Source: Porphyrobacter sp. SLTP (GTDB lineage Bacteria; Pseudomonadota; Alphaproteobacteria; Sphingomonadales; Sphingomonadaceae). Taken from it: DNA of 64,000 nt. The stretch lies in the NCBI RefSeq assembly GCF_009905735.1, contig NZ_JAAALE010000003.1, positions 186,001 to 250,000 of the forward strand, read 5' to 3'. The notes below the pieces were generated by a model. That model was not told where the DNA came from, did not search any database, and was given only the letters and a program-made list of their open reading frames with translations. Below, piece after piece: positions 58,198-64,000 of the stretch; within the stretch, counting starts at the first letter, position 1; each line of letters begins with the position of its first letter. Position numbers and translations under genes: made by a program.

Positions 58198-59498
58198 CGC
58201 CGCAGCATGCCGCGGGTATCGAACACCAGCTTGCCCGCCAGATCGGTCGGTGAGAGGTGTTTGAACGCGGTGTGATCGACCAGCACCACCACTATCTCCG
58301 CCTGCCGCAGTGCTGCGTCAAGTGTCACAAGGCTTGCGCCCGATCCGCCGAACGCGGGTGGCAATTCGTCGGTGAAGGGCTCGACCACCAATATGCGGTT
58401 CCCATGCGTGTGGGAAAGGCTTTCCGCGATTTCGAGGGCGGGGCTTTCGCGGAAGTCGTCGATGTCGGGCTTGAAGGCGAGCCCGAGCAGCGCGACCTTG
58501 CCTTCTGGCGCGGCGTCGAGCAGCGCGCGGATCTTGCTTTCAGTGTGGACCGCCTTGTGGTCATTGACCTCGCGCGCGGTGCGCACCAGCCGTGCAGCCT
58601 CAGGCGCGCCGGCGACCAGGAACCACGGGTCGACCGCGATGCAATGCCCGCCCACGCCGGGGCCCGGTTGCAGGATGTTGACGCGCGGGTGGCGGTTGGC
58701 GAGGCGGATCACCTCCCACACATCGACCCCGATCACATCGGCGATCATCGAGAGTTCGTTGGCAAAGGCGATATTCACGTCGCGGAAGCTGTTTTCGACC
58801 AGCTTGACCGTCTCGGCCACGCGCGCGGTGGTGGTGAGGCAATCGCCCTTCACGAAGCTGGTGTAGAGCACCGCCGCGCGTTCAGCGCAGGCCGGGGTGA
58901 CGCCGCCGATCACGCGGTCATTATGCACCAGCTCATTGACGATGCGACCGGGCAGCACGCGCTCGGGGCAATAGGCCAGCGCAATGTCCGCCTCGTCTTC
59001 GCCGCCATCGCGCGGCACCACGAGGTCGGGGCGCAGCTCGCTGATAATCGCGGCGACGCGCTCGGTCGTACCGACCGGCGAGGTGCTTTCGACGATCACA
59101 CAGGCTCCCGGCAAAATCCGGGGCGCAATCGCGCGGGCGGCGGCTTCGACATAGGAGATGTCGGGCGCATTGTCCGGCCCCAGCGGGGTCGGCACGGCGA
59201 TCATGTAGAAACTGGCCGTCGGAACTTCGGTGGAAGCGACCAGCGTCTGCGCGGTGATCGCGTCATGCACCAGCTTGTCGAGATCGCGCTCCTCAATGTG
59301 CACGCCGCCCGCATTCACGGTGTCGACCACCTTCTGCGAAACATCGACGCCGCACACGCTCCAGCCGTAGCTGGCGAGCACTGCTGCGGTGGGCAGGCCG
59401 ATATAGCCAAGGCCGATCACCGCAACCTGATGATCCGGTGCGGGATGGGCGAGGGCCTTGCGCCCGAGCGCGGCGGTGGCATCGAAAGGAGCATTCAT
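58194..59498 (-). CDS. wecC: UDP-N-acetyl-D-mannosamine dehydrogenase
   Basis: The 434-residue NAD-dependent enzyme oxidises UDP-ManNAc to UDP-ManNAcA. It shows VIGLGYIGLPTAAVLAS (NAD), ESTSPVGTTERVAA, ENSFRDVNIAFANELS with the conserved Glu/Asn-Lys region and GPGVGGHCIAVDPWFLV with the catalytic Cys. ATG 59498 is preferred to the longer frame from 59540 because homology begins there and AAAGGAGC precedes it. With wecB it provides the sugar for an exopolysaccharide or O-antigen; no glycosyltransferase is nearby. Confidence 0.96.
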   Translation of the reverse strand: MNAPFDATAALGRKALAHPAPDHQVAVIGLGYIGLPTAAVLASYGWSVCGVDVSQKVVDTVNAGGVHIEERDLDKLVHDAITAQTLVASTEVPTASFYMIAVPTPLGPDNAPDISYVEAAARAIAPRILPGACVIVESTSPVGTTERVAAIISELRPDLVVPRDGGEDEADIALAYCPERVLPGRIVNELVHNDRVIGGVTPACAERAAVLYTSFVKGDCLTTTARVAETVKLVENSFRDVNIAFANELSMIADVIGVDVWEVIRLANRHPRVNILQPGPGVGGHCIAVDPWFLVAGAPEAARLVRTAREVNDHKAVHTESKIRALLDAAPEGKVALLGLAFKPDIDDFRESPALEIAESLSHTHGNRILVVEPFTDELPPAFGGSGASLVTLDAALRQAEIVVVLVDHTAFKHLSPTDLAGKLVFDTRGMLRR

Positions 59499-59604
59499 GC
59501 GAGGTCGTGTCCCGGTTTTCAGCCGGAACATTGCCCGCAAAGCCCTTAAAATCGCGTTAGGCTTGCTGCGATTTTCACCATGCGACGTCCTGCTTGGGGC
59601 TCTG

Positions 59605-60366
59605 TCACTGGTTCCCAGCGATGCGCGCCACTTCGGCGAGCACCCGTTCGGCCCATTCGGCGCGGCAGATCAGAAGGTCGGGCATATAGGTTAGCGGCTG
59701 GTTGTAGACGAGCGGGCTGCCGTCGATGCGCGAGCAGTGGAGTCCGTGCGCCAGCGCCACGGCAACGGGTGCGCAGCTGTCCCATTCGTGCTGGCCGCCG
59801 GAGTGGAGATAGACCTCCGCCTCGCCCCTTACCACCGCCATCGCCTTGGCCCCGGCGCTGCCCATTGGCACCAACGTGCCGCCGAGCGCTTCAGCCACGG
59901 CCTCGGCCTCGGGCGCGGGGCGGCTGCGGCTGACGAGGAAGCGCGGGCGGTCGGCCATCGGCGGGAGGGTTTGCGGCTGGTCGGAGCGCAGCACCACGCC
60001 GCCATCAAGGTCAGGCAGTGCGACAGCGCCGATGCGGGCCACCCCGTCCACCGCCAGCGCGACATGCACCGCCCAATCGGCCCGCGCCTCGCCATATTCG
60101 CGGGTGCCATCGACCGGATCGACAATCCACACCCGGCTTTGCGAACAGCGCCGGGTATCGTCCTTTTCCTCCTCGGAGAGCAGGCCATCGTCGGGCCGCG
60201 CGGTGCGGATCGCGTCGCACAGCAGGCGGTTGGCAGCAGCATCACCCGCATCGCCCAGCGCCTTGCCGGTCAGACCCGATCCCGCGCGCACGTCGATTGC
60301 CAGTTGCCCCGCTGCGTAGGCGAGCCGTGCCGCCAGCGCGGCATCATCAAGATCGGCCAACGTCAT
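59605..60366 (-). CDS. cysQ: 3'(2'),5'-bisphosphate nucleotidase CysQ
   Basis: The 253-residue Li-sensitive phosphatase hydrolyses PAP (and perhaps PAPS) to AMP, relieving inhibition in sulfate activation. Metal sites are visible: LLSEEEKDD (Glu cluster) and [13 protein letters not shown] (DPVDGT), and a later [19 protein letters not shown] with the Asp. Its start overlaps the cysNC stop, which fits its role after PAPS formation. Confidence 0.95.
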   Translation of the reverse strand: MTLADLDDAALAARLAYAAGQLAIDVRAGSGLTGKALGDAGDAAANRLLCDAIRTARPDDGLLSEEEKDDTRRCSQSRVWIVDPVDGTREYGEARADWAVHVALAVDGVARIGAVALPDLDGGVVLRSDQPQTLPPMADRPRFLVSRSRPAPEAEAVAEALGGTLVPMGSAGAKAMAVVRGEAEVYLHSGGQHEWDSCAPVAVALAHGLHCSRIDGSPLVYNQPLTYMPDLLICRAEWAERVLAEVARIAGNQ

Positions 60367-62276
60367 TTGAGCGGGAGGATCTGCTGGATGATGTAGCGCG
60401 CGGCTTCCTCGGGCGTCATGTCGACCGTGTTGACCCGGATTTCCGGCGCCTCGGGCGGTTCATAGGGGCTGTCGATCCCGGTGAAGTTCTTGAGCTGGCC
60501 GGAGCGCGCCTTCTTATAGAGGCCCTTCACATCGCGCGCCTCGGCCACGCTGAGCGGGGTATCGACGAAGATCTCGATGAACTCGCCATCCGGCAGCATC
60601 TCGCGCACCAACTGCCGCTCGGCGCGGAAGGGCGAGATGAAGGCGGTGAGCACGATCAGTCCCGCATCCGCCATCAGTTTGGCGACCTCGCCCACCCGGC
60701 GGATATTCTCGATCCGGTCGGCCTCGGTAAAGCCGAGGTCGCGGTTGAGGCCGTGGCGGACATTGTCGCCATCGAGCAGGAAGGTGTGGCGGTTCATCAC
60801 GAACAGCTGTTTTTCGACCTCGTTGGCGATGGTCGATTTGCCGCTGCCCGAAAGGCCGGTGAACCACAGCACCTTGGGCTTCTGGTTCTTCATGCCCGCG
60901 TGATCGTCGCGGGTGATCGCGACCGGCTGCCAATGGACATTATCGGCCCGGCGCAGGTTGAATTCGATCATCCCGGCGGCGACGGTCGCATTGGTGAACT
61001 TGTCGATCAGGATGAACCCGCCAAGCTGACGGTTCTGCGTATAGGGCTCGAAGGCGATCGGACGGTCGGTGGCGAATTCGGCGACCCCGATGGCATTGAG
61101 GGAGAGCGTCTTGGCAGCCAGATGTTCGAGGCTGTTGACGTCGATCTCGTATTTGGGCGGCTGGACCGTGGCGGTGACCATCTGCGTTCCGAGCTTGAGC
61201 CAATAGCCGCGTCCCGGCTTCAGCGCTTCCTCGTCCATCCACACGAAGGTGGCGCAGAACTGGTCGGAGGCCTGCGGCGGATCGCCCGCTGCGGCGATGA
61301 GGTCGCCGCGCGAGCAATCAACCTCGTCGGCGAGGGTGAGGGTGACGGACTGGCCCGCGACGGCTTCGTCCAGATCACCGTCGAAGGTCCTGATCGTCTT
61401 GACCGTGCTGGTCTTGCCCGAAGGCACGATCCGCACCGCATCACCGGGGCGCACAACGCCGCTGGCGATCTGACCCGCGAAGCCACGGAAGTCGAGATTG
61501 GGGCGATTGACCCACTGCACCGGCATGCGGAACGGCTGGGTTTGCGCGGCGGCGGCATCGACCTCCACCGTTTCCAGGTGCTCGATCAGAGCGGGGCCGG
61601 AATACCACGGGGTGTTGGCGGACAGCGCGGTGATATTGTCGCCCTTGAAGCCCGAGATCGGGATCGCCGTGAAGGCGGTGATGCCGATGCTGGTGGCAAA
61701 AACGCGGTAGTCGGCAAGGATCGCGTCGAACGTCGCCTGATCATAGCCGACCAGATCCATCTTGTTCACAGCCAGCACCACATGGCGGATGCCGAGCAGG
61801 TGGACGAGATAGGAGTGCCGCCGCGTCTGTTGCAGCACGCCCTTCCGCGCATCGATCAGGATCACGGCCAGATCGGCGGTCGAGGCGCCGGTCACCATGT
61901 TGCGGGTATATTGTTCGTGCCCCGGCGTGTCGGCGACAATGAACTTGCGCTTTTCGGTCGTGAAGAAGCGGTAGGCAACGTCGATCGTGATGCCCTGCTC
62001 GCGCTCGGCAGCAAGGCCATCGACCAGCAGCGCAAAGTCGATCTCCTGCCCTTGCGTGCCGTGCTTGATGCTGTCGCTTTCCAGCGCGGCGAGCTGGTCT
62101 TCGAAGATCATCTTGGAATCGTACAGCAGCCGCCCGATCAGGGTCGACTTGCCATCATCCACGCTGCCGCAGGTGATGAACCGCAGCAGGCTCTTGTGCT
62201 GGTGCTGTTCGAGATAGGCGTCGATATCCTCGGCGATGAGGGCGTCGGTCTGGAAGGAGGACTGGTCGTTCATCAA
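60363..62276 (-). CDS. cysNC: Bifunctional sulfate adenylyltransferase subunit 1 / APS kinase
   Basis: The 637-residue protein joins the GTPase subunit of ATP sulfurylase (CysN, about 1-440) to adenylylsulfate kinase (CysC, about 450-637). G37SVDDGKS44 is the GTPase P-loop, with [12 protein letters not shown] and NKMDLVGY as G3 and G4. [19 protein letters not shown] at about residue 470 is the kinase P-loop and [20 protein letters not shown] follows. It works with CysD to make APS and then PAPS. It overlaps both neighbours by 4 bases (cysD upstream, cysQ downstream). Confidence 0.97.
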   Translation of the reverse strand: MMNDQSSFQTDALIAEDIDAYLEQHQHKSLLRFITCGSVDDGKSTLIGRLLYDSKMIFEDQLAALESDSIKHGTQGQEIDFALLVDGLAAEREQGITIDVAYRFFTTEKRKFIVADTPGHEQYTRNMVTGASTADLAVILIDARKGVLQQTRRHSYLVHLLGIRHVVLAVNKMDLVGYDQATFDAILADYRVFATSIGITAFTAIPISGFKGDNITALSANTPWYSGPALIEHLETVEVDAAAAQTQPFRMPVQWVNRPNLDFRGFAGQIASGVVRPGDAVRIVPSGKTSTVKTIRTFDGDLDEAVAGQSVTLTLADEVDCSRGDLIAAAGDPPQASDQFCATFVWMDEEALKPGRGYWLKLGTQMVTATVQPPKYEIDVNSLEHLAAKTLSLNAIGVAEFATDRPIAFEPYTQNRQLGGFILIDKFTNATVAAGMIEFNLRRADNVHWQPVAITRDDHAGMKNQKPKVLWFTGLSGSGKSTIANEVEKQLFVMNRHTFLLDGDNVRHGLNRDLGFTEADRIENIRRVGEVAKLMADAGLIVLTAFISPFRAERQLVREMLPDGEFIEIFVDTPLSVAEARDVKGLYKKARSGQLKNFTGIDSPYEPPEAPEIRVNTVDMTPEEAARYIIQQILPLK

Positions 62277-63175
62277 AAATACCCCTCCTGCTTCTTGTCT
62301 TCCATCGAAGCCGACTGCCCCTTGTCGATCGCGCGACCCTGCCGTTCCGATCCGGTGGCGAGCAGCATTTCCTGGATGATGTCGTTCATTTCCGTCGCGT
62401 CGCTCTCCGTCGCGCCGGTCAGCGGGTAGCAGCCCAGCGTGCGGAAGCGCACCGAACGGGTGACGGGCTCCTCGCCCGGCTCCAGCCGGAAGCGGTCATC
62501 ATCGACGACAAGGATCATCCCGTCACGCTGCACTGTGGGGCGCGGCTTGCTGAAATAGAGCGGCACGATGTCGATGTTTTCCAGCGCGATATATTGCCAG
62601 ATGTCGAGCTCGGTCCAGTTCGAGATCGGGAAGACGCGGATGCTTTCGCCCTTGGTCTTCTTGGCGTTGTAGAGGTTCCACAGCTCCGGGCGCTGGTTCT
62701 TCGGGTCCCAGCGGTGCGCGGCGCTGCGGAAGCTGAAGATGCGCTCCTTGGCGCGGGCCTTTTCCTCGTCGCGCCGCCCACCGCCGAAGGCCGCGTCGAA
62801 GCCGTGTTCGGTCAGCGCGCGCTTGAGGGGATCGGTCAGCTGGGCCTGCGAATAAAGCGCGCTGCCGGTGTCGAAGGGGTTGATGCCCTGCGCTTCGGCG
62901 TCGTCGTTCTTGGCGATGATCAGCTTCAGCCCATATTCGCGCACCGTCTTGTCGCGGTGGGCGAGCAGATCGCCGAAATCCCACCCGCTCGCCACGTGCA
63001 GCATCGGGAAGGGCGGCGGCGCGGGGTAGAAGGCCTTGCGCGCCAGATGCAGCATCACGGACGAATCCTTGCCCACCGAATAGAGCATAACCGGGTTCTC
63101 CGCCTCGGCCACGACTTCGCGGAAGATATGGATGCTCTCGGCCTCAAGCCGTTCGAGATGGGTCAGACTGCGCAT
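62273..63175 (-). CDS. cysD: Sulfate adenylyltransferase subunit 2
   Basis: The 300-residue ATP-pyrophosphatase-fold subunit makes APS from ATP and sulfate. It has [20 protein letters not shown] (the PP-motif), [20 protein letters not shown], and [13 protein letters not shown]. The usual DTTWKF segment reads [16 protein letters not shown] here, an unusual change in a conserved loop. ATG 63175 begins the homology; no clear ribosome site is seen. It heads the cys operon and is divergent from the CaiB gene. Confidence 0.96.
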   Translation of the reverse strand: MRSLTHLERLEAESIHIFREVVAEAENPVMLYSVGKDSSVMLHLARKAFYPAPPPFPMLHVASGWDFGDLLAHRDKTVREYGLKLIIAKNDDAEAQGINPFDTGSALYSQAQLTDPLKRALTEHGFDAAFGGGRRDEEKARAKERIFSFRSAAHRWDPKNQRPELWNLYNAKKTKGESIRVFPISNWTELDIWQYIALENIDIVPLYFSKPRPTVQRDGMILVVDDDRFRLEPGEEPVTRSVRFRTLGCYPLTGATESDATEMNDIIQEMLLATGSERQGRAIDKGQSASMEDKKQEGYF

Positions 63176-63319
63176 GGAGGTGCAGGTAAAGACTGCGCGG
63201 CCTGCCACAAGCAATTTTGCCTTTGCGCCGCGATGGAGCGCCTTGGGCTGCGGCTGGCAATGTGGAGACTTGCTCTTGGCTTTGCGGCGCGCTTAAGGCT
63301 GGCCGAAAGGGAGAGACAT
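63176..63319. promoter_or_regulatory. Divergent gap between cysD and the CoA-transferase gene
   Basis: This 144-base stretch must hold both promoters. I see no gene, terminator or convincing operator; the AAGGGAGAGA at 63307-63316 is the ribosome site of the CoA-transferase gene. A CysB-type site cannot be assigned by eye. Confidence 0.4.
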
Positions 63320-64000
63320 ATGAGCCATCCGTCCGGGCCGCTTGCGGGCCTTCGCGTTCTTGAATTCAGCGGAATCGGCCCCGGCCCGCATGTGGCGATG
63401 CTGCTGGCGGATCTCGGCGCCGAAGTGGTGCGGATCGACCGGCCGGGGGCGGGCGTCAGCAATCCGTTGGTGGAGCGCGCGCGGCATCGGCTGGCGGTTG
63501 ATCTGAAAAGCGATGAGGGCAAAGCAGCCGTGCGCGCCGCTGCGGCCAGCGCCGACGTGCTGATCGAAGGCTTCCGCCCCGGCGTGATGGAGCGGCTGGG
63601 GCTGGGGCCGGACGTGCTGCTCGAAGCCAACCCGCGCCTTGTCTATGCGCGGATGACCGGCTGGGGACAGGAAGGCCCGCTCGCGCAGGCCGCGGGGCAT
63701 GACATCAATTACATCGCCATCACCGGCGCCTTGTCGGCTGTCGGCAAGGCGGGTGAGCCTGCCACGCCGCCGCAGAACCTGGTCGGCGATTTCGGCGGCG
63801 GGTCGATGTATTGCGCCTTCGGGATCATGGCCGCGCTCTATGAACGCGAAAAATCGGGCAAGGGGCAGGTGGTCGACGCCGCGATTGTCGACGGAGCGAC
63901 GAGCCTGATGAGCTTCTTCTTCGGCGTGCGCCACCTGCCGCACCTCAGCACGCAGCGCGGCCAGGGAATGCTCGGCGGCGCGGCGCATTTCTACCGCTGC
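63320..64000 (+). CDS. CaiB/BaiF CoA-transferase family protein (alpha-methylacyl-CoA racemase-like), partial
   Basis: The first 227 codons of a gene run off the window. The residues match family III CoA-transferases: GPLAGLRVLEFSGIGPGPHV, MLLADLGAEVVRIDRPG, NPLVERARHRLAVDLKSDEG, and then YARMTGWGQEGPLAQAAGHD with the expected catalytic Asp of alpha-methylacyl-CoA racemase, followed by INYIAITGALSAVG. AMACR-type enzymes flip the 2-methyl stereocentre of branched acyl-CoA so beta-oxidation can proceed. ATG 63320 has AAGGGAGAG upstream. The C-terminal half is not visible. Confidence 0.93.
   Translation, partial: MSHPSGPLAGLRVLEFSGIGPGPHVAMLLADLGAEVVRIDRPGAGVSNPLVERARHRLAVDLKSDEGKAAVRAAAASADVLIEGFRPGVMERLGLGPDVLLEANPRLVYARMTGWGQEGPLAQAAGHDINYIAITGALSAVGKAGEPATPPQNLVGDFGGGSMYCAFGIMAALYEREKSGKGQVVDAAIVDGATSLMSFFFGVRHLPHLSTQRGQGMLGGAAHFYRC

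Noticed and set aside
60018..62429. Long open frame on the plus strand opposite cysNC/cysD (about 800 codons)
   Set aside because: It is antisense to well-conserved genes, low-complexity in composition (Arg/Pro/Asp/His-rich) and matches no family; high GC keeps the frame open.

Overview
The window is a high-GC, gene-dense chromosomal segment of an alphaproteobacterium, most likely a member of the Sphingomonadales (Erythrobacter/Porphyrobacter/Novosphingobium type). The reasons are two large TonB-dependent receptors each tied to a small catabolic operon, the UPF0335 (DUF2312) and DUF1244 proteins, an NDUFA9-type NAD(P)-binding protein, a cysD-cysNC-cysQ block and the usual alphaproteobacterial dispersed inverted repeats. 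The taxonomic call is inference from gene content; no rRNA gene is present. No CRISPR array, transposase, integrase or phage gene was found.

Positions 1-17311 hold a catabolic region. An SDR and a double SnoaL-domain protein precede a TonB receptor on the minus strand. Divergent from the receptor, across a repeat-rich regulatory gap, runs a tightly coupled plus-strand operon: HisD-family dehydrogenase, LacI regulator, alpha/beta hydrolase, MetE C-terminal-like protein, HpcH/HpaI aldolase, MFS transporter, fused HyuA-HyuB (5-oxoprolinase/hydantoinase), DUF969, DUF979 and DUF2891. The combination suggests uptake and opening of a lactam or hydantoin-like substrate (5-oxoproline is the best guess), but I know of no described pathway with this gene set.

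Positions 17421-19747 encode a wax ester synthase/DGAT and an alpha/beta hydrolase. Positions 19825-27997 form a visibly lower-GC island: an RNase H-like gene broken by a TGA, then a seven-gene minus-strand operon (TonB receptor, Rieske oxygenase, ThuA-like, VOC, SDR, GST, Rieske ferredoxin) closed by a clear intrinsic terminator and controlled by a divergent TetR gene. Two near-identical palindromes 42 bp apart flank the predicted promoter. The island ends beside a tRNA-Leu(CAG) gene. It reads as a complete, regulated oxygenase pathway for an unknown ring compound.

Positions 28524-46385 are mixed: an NDUFA9-like protein, a secreted dienelactone-hydrolase-like protein, a PQQ/haem c alcohol dehydrogenase with an Asp-box propeller protein, a purT-purU formate pair, a serine hydrolase, a degenerate GGDEF protein next to a PilZ-HTH fusion, lysC, ubiG, and an NAD-precursor salvage set (pnuC, NadR-like). 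Positions 46386-52462 are housekeeping: ruvC, yebC, a CPBP membrane protease, small conserved proteins and pyruvate kinase. Positions 52588-56977 are a valine-catabolic operon (isobutyryl-CoA to methylmalonate semialdehyde). Positions 57046-59498 make UDP-ManNAcA (wecC-wecB), 59605-63175 activate sulfate (cysD, cysNC, cysQ), and a CaiB/BaiF CoA-transferase runs off the right edge.
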